A DNA stretch of 64,000 nucleotides, from positions 248,001 to 312,000 of the forward strand of contig NZ_CP092418.1 in NCBI RefSeq assembly GCF_023716485.1, in the 5' to 3' direction. This document shows, one piece after another, positions 1 through 8,858 of the stretch (within the stretch, counting starts at the first letter, position 1; each line of letters starts with the position of its first letter). Made by a program: the position numbers and the translations under genes. The DNA is from Microbulbifer variabilis (lineage in GTDB: Bacteria > Pseudomonadota > Gammaproteobacteria > Pseudomonadales > Cellvibrionaceae). The notes below the pieces were generated by a model. The model was not told the DNA's origin. It ran no database searches and saw only the letters and a list, made by a program, of their open reading frames with translations.

Positions 1-1
1 G

Positions 2-1615
2 TTACAGGTATGGCGGGCTGAGCGAATCGGTCGAAACATCGACAAGATGCTGCAGGGTGATGACGATGCCGAAGGCGCAGCCGACCAGTTTAATACCGAT
101 GCTAGCCTGTTCGGTAAAGTGGTAGATGGCATGAAGAGCGGTGATGTAGTGATGGGTATCTCCCGCATTACCGATGAGGAAGCGCGCCGCTCGCTCGATG
201 AAATTACCGAACTGTTTGAATTTGTAAGTTCGTCTGTTCGCGAGATCTTCGAAGCAACCCCGGCACTGTTTGCATCACGTCAGGCAACCAACGGCATTAT
301 TGCATCCTCGCCACAGCTGCTTGAGGCTCTCAGTACTCTGAACGACCGTATTGTGAACTTGGCCGATGAACGTCAGCCAAACAATATGACTATTACCATT
401 TTGGCTGCAGCATTCGTGCTGTTAATTTTTGCCATGATGGGAATGGCCTTCTCCGGTACCCGCCGCAGTCTGATGGAAGAAGCCGAGACCAATGAGCGCA
501 ACCAGCAGGCGATTATGCAGCTGCTGGATGAGCTTGCTGACCTCGCCGATGGTGACTTGACCACCTCTGCAACGGTAACCGAGGCCTTTACCGGTGCGAT
601 TGCAGACTCTATCAACTTCACCATCGACCAGTTGCGTGTGCTGGTATCTCGAATTAACGGTACCGCACAGGAAGTATCCGGGCTTTCTCAGGAAACCCAG
701 CAGACAGCCCTGCACCTTGCCGAGGCTTCCGAGCATCAGGCTCAGGAGATTGCCGGGGCCTCTGCCGCGGTGAACGAAATGGCGGTCACCATTGACCAGG
801 TATCTGCTAACGCCTCCGAATCTGCTCAGGTTGCCGAGCGCTCGGTACAGATCGCAAGCAATGGTTCCAAAGTGGTACAGAACACCATCAAGGGCATGGA
901 TAATATCCGGGAGCAGATTCAGGACACCTCCAAACGGATCAAGCGCCTGGGTGAATCTTCCCAGGAGATCGGCGATATCGTAAGTCTGATTAATGACATT
1001 GCCGACCAGACCAACATCCTCGCACTGAATGCTGCCATTCAGGCGAGCATGGCGGGTGATGCCGGTCGAGGCTTTGCCGTGGTTGCGGACGAGGTTCAGC
1101 GACTGGCGGAACGCTCTGCCGCGGCAACCAAACAGATTGAAGGCCTGGTAAAAGCGATTCAGTCTGACACCAACGAGGCGGTAATCTCCATGGAGCAGAC
1201 CACCACAGAGGTGGTACGTGGTGCACGTTTGGCACAGGACGCCGGTGTTGCGCTGGAAGAGATCGAGAATGTATCCAGCAACTTGGCCTCTTTGATTCAA
1301 AACATCTCCAACGCCGCCCGCCAGCAGGCTTCCTCTGCTGGCCACATCTCCAACACCATGAACGTGATTCAGGAGATTACTTCGCAGACCTCTGCCGGTA
1401 CACAGGCTACTGCCCAGTCCATTGGTAATCTGGCGCAGACCGCCAGTGCCCTGCGTGAATCTGTTGCCGGCTTCAAACTGCCGCAAGAGGAGAGCGTGGA
1501 AACCAATAGTGAAATGTACGACGTGGAGTTGCCGGAGATGGATGCGGAAACTTTCACGCTCGACAGTGAGGAAAGCAACTCCTTGGAGTCCCGTGAAGAC
1601 CGGGCTCTGGCCTAA
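2..1615 (+). CDS. pilJ: PilJ, twitching-motility methyl-accepting chemoreceptor (5' truncated)
   Basis: This is the C-terminal part of the receptor of the Pil-Chp chemosensory system, which controls type IV pilus extension and cAMP through ChpA. The frame is open from base 2, so the start lies upstream of the window. The visible part ends a periplasmic sensing region, then has one membrane segment near codons 125-145, a HAMP-like linker, and a long alanine/glutamine-rich signalling coiled coil. The conserved hairpin tip is visible as DQTNILALNAAIQASMAGD followed by GRGFAVVADEVQRLAERS, which is diagnostic of MCPs. The acidic tail carries no CheR/CheB docking pentapeptide that I recognise. chpA follows after about 135 bp, and no pilK-type methyltransferase lies between them. 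The PilJ assignment rests on the sequence together with the ChpA neighbour. Confidence 0.93.
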   Translation, partial: LQVWRAERIGRNIDKMLQGDDDAEGAADQFNTDASLFGKVVDGMKSGDVVMGISRITDEEARRSLDEITELFEFVSSSVREIFEATPALFASRQATNGIIASSPQLLEALSTLNDRIVNLADERQPNNMTITILAAAFVLLIFAMMGMAFSGTRRSLMEEAETNERNQQAIMQLLDELADLADGDLTTSATVTEAFTGAIADSINFTIDQLRVLVSRINGTAQEVSGLSQETQQTALHLAEASEHQAQEIAGASAAVNEMAVTIDQVSANASESAQVAERSVQIASNGSKVVQNTIKGMDNIREQIQDTSKRIKRLGESSQEIGDIVSLINDIADQTNILALNAAIQASMAGDAGRGFAVVADEVQRLAERSAAATKQIEGLVKAIQSDTNEAVISMEQTTTEVVRGARLAQDAGVALEEIENVSSNLASLIQNISNAARQQASSAGHISNTMNVIQEITSQTSAGTQATAQSIGNLAQTASALRESVAGFKLPQEESVETNSEMYDVELPEMDAETFTLDSEESNSLESREDRALA

Positions 1616-1628
1616 CCCACAAAATAAA

Positions 1629-1655
1629 GCCCGGCGCCTTCGTTGGCTGCCGGGC
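1629..1655 (+). terminator. GC-rich intergenic hairpin between pilJ and chpA
   Basis: GCCCGGC at 1629-1635 pairs with GCCGGGC at 1649-1655. A further GCC/GGC pair inside, with one bulged T, closes a TTCGTT loop. No T tract follows, so this is more likely an mRNA-stabilising or attenuating hairpin between pilJ and chpA than a full terminator. Confidence 0.4.
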
Positions 1656-1750
1656 GGAGAGGGCGCACGGAGCAATTTCCGCAAGATTGCGAACCCTGGA
1701 TCGCTTCGGGTAGAGCGCCTGCATAGAGAATGAATTATTGGGGACTTGGC

Positions 1751-4700
1751 GTGAGTCACGACAATCCGAACTTCATGGCCCTGGACTGGCTGATAGGCGA
1801 AATTAACGAGACTCTGGCACAGGCACGCCAGTTCCTCGAGACTTTCGCAACGGATCCGCAAGCCGGTGAGACCCTGCTGCAGAACAGCTTGTCCCTGGTG
1901 CACCAGGTACACGGTAGCCTGCATATGGCGCAACTCAATGGTGCGGCGATGCTGGCTGAGGAAATGGAGCAATTGCTTCAGTCACTGGCCGGTGGCACCG
2001 TTGAAAATACCGATGAGACGCGCGAATTCATGATGCGCGCCCTGCTGGAATTACCTCTCTATTTAGAGAAGGTTTCTTTTCAGCGCCGTGATAATGCGGT
2101 GCTGTTGCTGCCCCTCCTCAATGATTTGCGCGCGGTGCGCCGCGAGCGCCTGATTACCGAGGGCGCACTCTTTTCCCCGGACCTCACTTCATCGAATCGC
2201 ATCACCGGAAAGCGCCAACCTTTGACTGCAGACAATGTGCGCCTGCAGGAGCTGGTGGGCAAGTTGCGCAAGATGTATCACGTTGCCGCAGCGGGGCTAA
2301 TCCGCGATGTAAACAGTGGTGAGAGCCTCTCTTACCTGGTGAAAATTGTCGAGAAGTTGCAGCTGCTCTACAGCGGTAGTCGGCGGCAGTCTCTGTGGGA
2401 AGTATTACTGGGTATCCTGGAAGCCCTGGCAGAGCACCGTATCAATGTGCAACCAGCATTGCGCCATCTGCTGCGCCGAGTCGATGTAGAGTTCCGCCTG
2501 CTGCAGGGTCGCGGTGCCAGAGTACTGGATGCCGAGCTGGATGCAGACTTCCTGAGCAACCTACTCTTCTACGTTTATCTGGCCGGTCCAAATGGTAGCC
2601 GTTGCCAGGAACTGTACCAACGCTTTGCCCTGGATAGGGCAGTGCCGGGCACGCCCCGCCCAGATACAGAAGATGTCTTGGCCATGGGACCTGAAGCATT
2701 GGGTACTGCAATAACTGCACTGCGTGAAGAGTTGCAGCTGGTGCGTGAGGCGCTGGAACCCAGTGGCGCAGCCTCCGAACTTCCTCCCCTCAGTGAGACT
2801 GCTGCTATCGCCAAGCGGATTGCAGACACCCTCGGCGTTTTGGGTCTCGAAGCGCCGAGAGGTCGTGCCCGCGGCATTTATGAGTACCTACGCGATGCTT
2901 CGCGCGGCACTGATGTCGAAGAGTACCTGATGCGCGCCGCAGGTGAGCTGGTGCAGCTTGACTCAGCTCTATCGGCTGCTGTCGACCGCAATAAGCGCGG
3001 TGATAATGAACAGCCGATTATGGGGGATGCTACAGATTCGGTGCTGCGCGAAGCGCGCCTGGGTCTGGAGGCGGTTAAAGAGGCGGTCATGGAGTATGTG
3101 GCCAGCCACTGGGATATCAGCTATCTAAGCCGCGTACCCCAGCGCCTGCAAGAGGTATGTGGTGGCCTTGAAATGGTGGGCTACCAGCGTGCGAGCAAAA
3201 TTATTGCCGCTTGTAATCACTTTATCAGCGATGCACTGATCGACCGGGCAGAGCAGCCGGAATGGCGAATGCTCGATACCCTGGCCGACGCGATTACGAG
3301 TGTCGAATACTATCTGGAACGCCGAGTTGAAGGCCTGGATGATACCGAGATGTTGCTGGCTCTGGCGGAAGACAGTGTCGCGAACCTCGGCATTGCCTTT
3401 ACTGATGCTGAGGTATCTGCGGAGGAGGGTGAGTCCGTCCACGAAAGCGTGGTGATTGAAGAGGATAACGCTGGACTTGAGCTATTTTCACCGGAGTTTT
3501 TCGATAGCGCAGACACCGACAAAGATAATCGTGAAGAGCAACTTCTCAATGTTGTCTCTGCAACGGCTGAGCTTGAGATCGAATCCGTCCCTAATGTTGA
3601 ACAGCCAGTGGAGAAAACACTGGATCTGCAGCAAGTGGAAGCCCCTGTTGCGAAAGAAGCTAACGAACAAGAAGACAACTGGTTCTCAACAGTTGAAAGT
3701 ACTGTCGAGCCTGAGACTCTTTCCGAGGCCCCGGCGGTAGCTGCAGAAGAAGAAATTTCTGTAGCAATGGCAGCAGACAGCGAAGATGTGTTGTCACCTA
3801 ACGAAGTGGAGCCGCTTGCAGAAACTGGGTCAACCTCAGAGCCTGTTGAGGGCGAATCGCAAGAGTTAGTTGATGATAGCGAGAGCTTGATCGATGATGA
3901 GATCATCGAAATTTTCCTCGAAGAAGCCAGCGAAGTACTCGCGCATATCGGTAATTATTTTCCGGAATGGGCCGCTAATTTTGCCAACTCAGACGCCCTG
4001 GTGGAGTTCCGCCGTGGCTTCCATACCCTGAAAGGCTCCGGCCGTATGGTCGAGGCGCTGGATATCGGTGAGTTGGCCTGGTCTGTGGAAAATATGCTTA
4101 ATCGGGTAATCGATGACAGCATAAAGCCTGAGCGCGCCCATGTGCTGTTAATTGAGCGGGTATATCAGAAGCTGCCATCGATGATCGAGGCATTCCGTCT
4201 CCGCAAGAGCGATCCGGACAAATCCCTTACCCTGCAGTTACAAGCCTGGGCGGAGCAGCTCAGCCAGGGGCATATCCCCTCGGAACTGCTGGTCGAAGAT
4301 GCCAATACCGCAGCTACTGCAACCGTTGAGGAAGAAGAATGCAGCGACGAGCGGGCACAGCTGTGGGAGATCTTTGCCCAAGAGGCCGAAACCCATCTGA
4401 GCGTCGTTGATGACTACCTTGCGGACATGCGTGCTGCGGCCCCGGTTTACGGTGTACCCAGTGACCCCCTGCACCGAGCCCTGCATACCCTGAAGGGCTC
4501 TGCCCATATGGCAGAGGTCAAGGTGGTGGCCGAAATGATGGCGCCGCTGGAGCGCTTCGCCAAAGAGCTGCGTATTTACCAGGTGCCCATCGATGCGGAT
4601 ATCTTCGAGTTGATTGGCGATGGCGCAAATTACGTGCGTCAGGTTTTGGCACAGATCCGCGTTGCAGAGCCCATTGAGGTTGAGAGGGCCGAGCAATTCC

Positions 4701-7700
4701 TTGCCCGTGTTGCCGAGTTGCAGGAACGTTCCGTAGGCCACCTGATCCGCGAGCGCGAAGCGAATGAGCCCAGAGCAGTAGATCCTCAACTTCTTGAAGT
4801 GTTAATGGCAGACGGTATGCGTGTCCTGCTGGATGCGGATCAGATGCTCAATCAGTGGCGTGCAAACCCTGCCGATAAATCTCAGGTGAGTGAAGTTGCC
4901 GAAGAGCTTAATACCCTGCAGGAGGCCGCCAGCCGCGCTCAGCTACCGACCCTGGCAGAGCTGGCACAGTTACTGCTGGAGGTTTATCGCAAAGTATTGG
5001 CCGATCAGCTAGAGGAAGAACCCGCCTTGTGGGCTTCCCTTGAACAGGGACACAACGAGTTACTCGATCTAGTGGATGCTGTCGCCGCTGCCCAGGACTT
5101 ACCTGAGGTTAGTGAGGCGGTAGAGGAAGCTCTGCGCTATCTGGCCGAAGGCGAAGTGAGCGAAGATGTATCAGAGGATGACTACGACCTGAGCGAACTG
5201 GGTATCGAGGCACAAACTCTCGACCCTGCAGCTGGAGAGGCTGCAGAGGTATCTGATCTAGAAACTGAAAATATTGAAGAGCACTCGGTTTCCGTCGACG
5301 AGGTGCAAGCCTCCGTACTGGAGCCGATTTCTGCCCCCACCGCTGAGTCCGTTTCTGCGACTTTGCCTGAGGTAGAGTTAGAGTCCACGCAATCAACGGA
5401 AGTTGAAACTGTCGATACTCCAATGGTGGAGATGGTAGACAAGAGCGCAGTGGATTCCGAGGGCGTCTCACCCGAGCCAGTCTTGGATGACCTCTATGAC
5501 GCACTGTTCGAGGTGGCCGAGACTACAGACATCTGCGCTGACAAGACAGCTGAATCTGAACAGAGTGCAGTAGGGCCTGCTATTGAGGCTGTGGAGCCTG
5601 TTCACCAAGCGCCTACTGTGGAAGTGGTATCAGAGTCACAAGCTGGGCTGAGTATTGCCGAACAACAGCGCCTGTTGGCGGATATTGATCCCGATGTGGT
5701 CGATGTCTTTATGGAGGAAGCTGGCGATCTTACCGACGAGCTGGAAGAGCTGATTCAGGCTTGGGAAGACACACCAGAGAGTGGTGAGCAGGCTGAGGCG
5801 CTCAAACGGGTGCTGCATACCTTCAAGGGCGGCGCCCGCATGGCCGGCCTTATGGGGCTTGGTGAAGTTGCTCACCGCTTTGAAACAGCGATCGAGGGCA
5901 TGCGCGATATTGTGAAACCCTCTGCACAATTCTTTAGCGAGGCGCATTTCACACATGACCGTATTGCCGAGGGAGTAGAAACAGTTCGCGCTTGGATGGC
6001 AGGTGAGCAGCTGGAGGCCTTTGTTCAGCTGATCACCACAGATTGGGCCGACATTCAGAACCCGCTTGGCAATGTGTCTGAACCTGTCACTCAAGCTATC
6101 ACGGAGGAAGTACCTCCAAGTATTGATTCTGAATTTGTGACTGTTGCTGATGAGTCCATCGTTGTCGATAAACAGGAGTCACTGTCCGCAGAAAGCGAGG
6201 AGCGTCCTGAACCTGAGCAGCAGCTAGAGCCCTCTGAGTCATTGCCGCAGCCATTACAATCTTCTGATGCTGGCAATGTTCTGCCATTTATCCGCAAGCC
6301 CGAGGGTGTGGAAAATGAAGTGGCGACTCCCACCAGGAACCAACCACAGGAAATGGTTCGGGTTGCCGCTGAGCTTTTGGAAGAGCTGGTGAACCTCGCC
6401 GGTGAAACCGCAATCTCCCGAGGCCGTCTCGAAGAGCAGATGAGCGAGTTTGGCCTGGCCCTCGATGAGATGGATTCAACCCTGTTGCGCCTCAATGAGC
6501 AGCTGCGTCGTCTGGATCGTGAGACCGAGGCACAAATCTTGTTCCGCCAGGAGCAGCTGGCCGAGCAGGATGGTGATTTTGACCCGCTAGAGATGGACCG
6601 CTACTCATCTATTCAGCAACTGTCCCGTTCCCTGCTTGAGTCCACTTCTGACTTGATGGAGCTGCGCTCCACCCTGGATAACAAAGCCCGCGATACCGAG
6701 ACACTGTTACTGCAGCAATCCCGTGTTAATACCGAATTGCAAGAGGGGTTGATGCGCAGTCGCATGGTACCTTTCTCTCGCTTGGTGCCCAGGCTTCGCC
6801 GTATTGTGCGTCAGGTGAGTGCTGAGCTCGGAAAACAGGTGGAGCTGGTGTTCTCCAATGTCGAGGGGGAACTGGACAGGTCCATGCTGGAACGTATGGT
6901 GGCACCTCTGGAGCATATGCTGCGCAACGCGGTAGACCACGGCATTGAAATGCCTGATGCACGCCGCGCGGCAGGCAAGGCCGAACGCGGTCGCATCGAT
7001 GTGGCTCTAGCCCGAGAGGGCAGTGAGGTGGTGCTGACCATTCGCGACGATGGAGCAGGGGTGAACCTGATCCGTGTGCGGGAGAAGGCTGTGGAAAATG
7101 GCCTGATGCGCCCGGATGCGGAGCTCTCTAATACCGAGATATTGCAGTTTATTCTTCAGGCAGGTTTTACCACTGCGGAAAAAGTTACCCAAATTTCCGG
7201 CCGTGGTGTCGGTATGGATGTAGTTTCCGCCGAACTCAAACAGATCGGTGGCAGCGTGCATATCAATTCCGAGGCGGGTGCCGGCACGGAATTTGTAGTG
7301 CGTCTGCCGTTTACCGTATCGGTCAACCGCGCACTGATGGTGAAGATTGGCGAAGACCTGTTTGCCCTGCCACTCAACACTATTGAAGGTATCGTACGCC
7401 TGAGCCCCTTTGAGCTGGAGCATTACTACCGCTCTAGCGATGCCCGCTTTGAATATGCGGGCGAGCTGTACGAGGTGAACTACTTCGGCACCCTGCTGAA
7501 GTCTGGTGCCCAACCGAAGCTCAGTGTTGATGATATGCAGTTACCGGTATTGCTGGTGCGCTCCGAGGGTCACGCCATGGCCCTGCAAGTGGATGCTATC
7601 CGCGGCAGCCGCGAGATTGTTGTGAAGAGTCTTGGTCCACAGTTTTCTGGTGTACAAGGAGTTTCTGGGGCAACGGTAACTGGTGATGGCAGTGTGGTGG

Positions 7701-8191
7701 TGATTCTCGATGCCCATGCCCTGCTGCGGCGTCAGGCAACCCAGTTAGCACGCCCGGATATCCCACAGCTGCAGTTGCAGGTAGAAGAGCAGCCCGAGCG
7801 GGAAGAGCGCCAGCAGACCGTAATGGTGGTGGACGATTCCGTAACGGTACGCAAGGTAACCACACGCTTCCTGGAGCGCGAAGGTTATCTGGTCAGTACC
7901 GCCAAAGATGGTCAGGATGCCGTGATTCAGCTGCAGGATAAGGTTCCAGATCTGATACTTCTGGATATCGAGATGCCCCGTATGGATGGCTTCGAAGTGG
8001 CGCGGCATATTCGCTCCAGTAGTCGCTTGCGAGATATCCCCATCGTGATGATTACTTCCCGTACCGGTAGTAAGCACCGTGATCACGCTATGTCTCTCGG
8101 AGTTAATCACTACCTGGGTAAGCCCTACCAGGAAGACGTATTGTTGGAGGCTATTCGAGAATATGCCGGCACTTCGGCCGTTGGCAGTTGA
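1751..8191 (+). CDS. chpA: ChpA, hybrid chemotaxis histidine kinase for type IV pili
   Basis: CheA-type kinase that receives the PilJ signal and phosphorylates PilG/PilH-type regulators; it also carries its own receiver. The GTG at 1751 is preferred over the ATG at 1730 because GGGGA ends 6 nt upstream and the resulting MSHDNPNFMALDWL aligns with known ChpA N-termini. The product is about 2146 aa. In order: an N-terminal HPt-like helical region with a weak HQVHG motif near residue 51; three HPt domains with HTLKG or HTFKG motifs at His758, His912 and His1356, separated by acidic Glu/Ser/Val-rich linkers; a dimerisation and HATPase core (N box with LRNAVDHGIE, IRDDGAGVN, GRGVGMDVV); a CheW-like domain; and a C-terminal receiver with acceptor Asp2072 in LILLDIEMPRMDGF. 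It is shorter than P. aeruginosa ChpA (about 2470 aa) and has fewer phosphotransfer domains. It is followed by chpC. Confidence 0.95.
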   Translation: MSHDNPNFMALDWLIGEINETLAQARQFLETFATDPQAGETLLQNSLSLVHQVHGSLHMAQLNGAAMLAEEMEQLLQSLAGGTVENTDETREFMMRALLELPLYLEKVSFQRRDNAVLLLPLLNDLRAVRRERLITEGALFSPDLTSSNRITGKRQPLTADNVRLQELVGKLRKMYHVAAAGLIRDVNSGESLSYLVKIVEKLQLLYSGSRRQSLWEVLLGILEALAEHRINVQPALRHLLRRVDVEFRLLQGRGARVLDAELDADFLSNLLFYVYLAGPNGSRCQELYQRFALDRAVPGTPRPDTEDVLAMGPEALGTAITALREELQLVREALEPSGAASELPPLSETAAIAKRIADTLGVLGLEAPRGRARGIYEYLRDASRGTDVEEYLMRAAGELVQLDSALSAAVDRNKRGDNEQPIMGDATDSVLREARLGLEAVKEAVMEYVASHWDISYLSRVPQRLQEVCGGLEMVGYQRASKIIAACNHFISDALIDRAEQPEWRMLDTLADAITSVEYYLERRVEGLDDTEMLLALAEDSVANLGIAFTDAEVSAEEGESVHESVVIEEDNAGLELFSPEFFDSADTDKDNREEQLLNVVSATAELEIESVPNVEQPVEKTLDLQQVEAPVAKEANEQEDNWFSTVESTVEPETLSEAPAVAAEEEISVAMAADSEDVLSPNEVEPLAETGSTSEPVEGESQELVDDSESLIDDEIIEIFLEEASEVLAHIGNYFPEWAANFANSDALVEFRRGFHTLKGSGRMVEALDIGELAWSVENMLNRVIDDSIKPERAHVLLIERVYQKLPSMIEAFRLRKSDPDKSLTLQLQAWAEQLSQGHIPSELLVEDANTAATATVEEEECSDERAQLWEIFAQEAETHLSVVDDYLADMRAAAPVYGVPSDPLHRALHTLKGSAHMAEVKVVAEMMAPLERFAKELRIYQVPIDADIFELIGDGANYVRQVLAQIRVAEPIEVERAEQFLARVAELQERSVGHLIREREANEPRAVDPQLLEVLMADGMRVLLDADQMLNQWRANPADKSQVSEVAEELNTLQEAASRAQLPTLAELAQLLLEVYRKVLADQLEEEPALWASLEQGHNELLDLVDAVAAAQDLPEVSEAVEEALRYLAEGEVSEDVSEDDYDLSELGIEAQTLDPAAGEAAEVSDLETENIEEHSVSVDEVQASVLEPISAPTAESVSATLPEVELESTQSTEVETVDTPMVEMVDKSAVDSEGVSPEPVLDDLYDALFEVAETTDICADKTAESEQSAVGPAIEAVEPVHQAPTVEVVSESQAGLSIAEQQRLLADIDPDVVDVFMEEAGDLTDELEELIQAWEDTPESGEQAEALKRVLHTFKGGARMAGLMGLGEVAHRFETAIEGMRDIVKPSAQFFSEAHFTHDRIAEGVETVRAWMAGEQLEAFVQLITTDWADIQNPLGNVSEPVTQAITEEVPPSIDSEFVTVADESIVVDKQESLSAESEERPEPEQQLEPSESLPQPLQSSDAGNVLPFIRKPEGVENEVATPTRNQPQEMVRVAAELLEELVNLAGETAISRGRLEEQMSEFGLALDEMDSTLLRLNEQLRRLDRETEAQILFRQEQLAEQDGDFDPLEMDRYSSIQQLSRSLLESTSDLMELRSTLDNKARDTETLLLQQSRVNTELQEGLMRSRMVPFSRLVPRLRRIVRQVSAELGKQVELVFSNVEGELDRSMLERMVAPLEHMLRNAVDHGIEMPDARRAAGKAERGRIDVALAREGSEVVLTIRDDGAGVNLIRVREKAVENGLMRPDAELSNTEILQFILQAGFTTAEKVTQISGRGVGMDVVSAELKQIGGSVHINSEAGAGTEFVVRLPFTVSVNRALMVKIGEDLFALPLNTIEGIVRLSPFELEHYYRSSDARFEYAGELYEVNYFGTLLKSGAQPKLSVDDMQLPVLLVRSEGHAMALQVDAIRGSREIVVKSLGPQFSGVQGVSGATVTGDGSVVVILDAHALLRRQATQLARPDIPQLQLQVEEQPEREERQQTVMVVDDSVTVRKVTTRFLEREGYLVSTAKDGQDAVIQLQDKVPDLILLDIEMPRMDGFEVARHIRSSSRLRDIPIVMITSRTGSKHRDHAMSLGVNHYLGKPYQEDVLLEAIREYAGTSAVGS

Positions 8192-8233
8192 GCGAATACC
8201 AAGAAATGAAATATTGCATGCAAGAGGTGGGCA

Positions 8234-8716
8234 ATGAGTGAAGTTGAAGCGCTGCCGCTAGATGTTCCCCAGGAGGTGAGCAGCCTGCTGTTGCCGCTAC
8301 AACAGGGCCAGATGTTGGTTCCTGTAGAAAGCCTTTCCGAGGTGATCGCTATGCAGGTACCTATGGCGGCATACGATGTGCCTGAGTGGTATCTGGGGGA
8401 CCTCATTTGGCGTGAGCAACGCCTGCCGTTGTTGTCTTTTGATGTGATGCGTGGCGAAGCACTGGGCGGAACCTCAGAGAATGCCCGTATCGCGGTGCTG
8501 AGTAGCGGAAACCCCGATGGAGACCTGCCCTATTTTGCTCTTATATTGCAGGGAACACCGCGTTTAGTAAGGGTGACCCAGGAAGAACTAGTGCTACGGG
8601 AGCAAACCCTGAGCCCAGGGGAGCTAATGCACGTGGCACTTTTAGGTGAAGAGGCCGTCATTCCCGATCTGCAGAGCGTAGAGCGTGCCTGCCTTAGGTA
8701 TAGAGAGTCAGAATAG
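8234..8716 (+). CDS. chpC: ChpC, CheW-like adaptor of the pilus chemosensory system
   Basis: A single CheW-like domain of 160 aa that would couple a chemoreceptor to the ChpA kinase. It has the expected pattern of beta strands, with VPVESLSEVI near residues 30-40 and GDLIWREQRLPLLSFD near 55-70. It starts 42 bp after chpA with GAGGTGG upstream of the ATG, so it is probably in the same operon. PilI is the other CheW homologue of this system, but position after chpA and the divergent sequence favour ChpC. It ends about 55 bp before a strong bidirectional terminator. Confidence 0.8.
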   Translation: MSEVEALPLDVPQEVSSLLLPLQQGQMLVPVESLSEVIAMQVPMAAYDVPEWYLGDLIWREQRLPLLSFDVMRGEALGGTSENARIAVLSSGNPDGDLPYFALILQGTPRLVRVTQEELVLREQTLSPGELMHVALLGEEAVIPDLQSVERACLRYRESE

Positions 8717-8771
8717 TGGCGTAATAGCGCGGATATCTCTTGTATGACAGGTGATCAGAGAGAAAACAACA

Positions 8772-8816
8772 ACCAATAAAAGAAAAGGGGCCATGGGCCC
8801 CTTTTCTTTTATTGGT
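8772..8816. terminator. Bidirectional rho-independent terminator
   Basis: A perfect 21-bp inverted repeat (8772-8792 and 8796-8816) around a 3-nt ATG loop. Its GC core GGGGCC/GGCCCC is flanked by A-rich and T-rich arms, so U tracts form on both strands. It lies between the convergent chpC and mrcA and should end both transcripts. Confidence 0.93.
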
Positions 8817-8858
8817 ATGCCCATTCATTAAGTGGGCTTATGGCAGGGATGCCGTATC

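Noticed and set aside
422..1972. Long minus-strand open frame (516 codons) opposite pilJ and chpA
   Set aside because: It lies wholly antisense to well-conserved MCP and ChpA sequence, its translation resembles no family, and it arises from codon bias of the real genes.
3310..3906. Serine-rich minus-strand frame opposite chpA
   Set aside because: The Ser/Thr richness is the reverse complement of the acidic Glu/Val/Ser linker of ChpA; no start context or homology.
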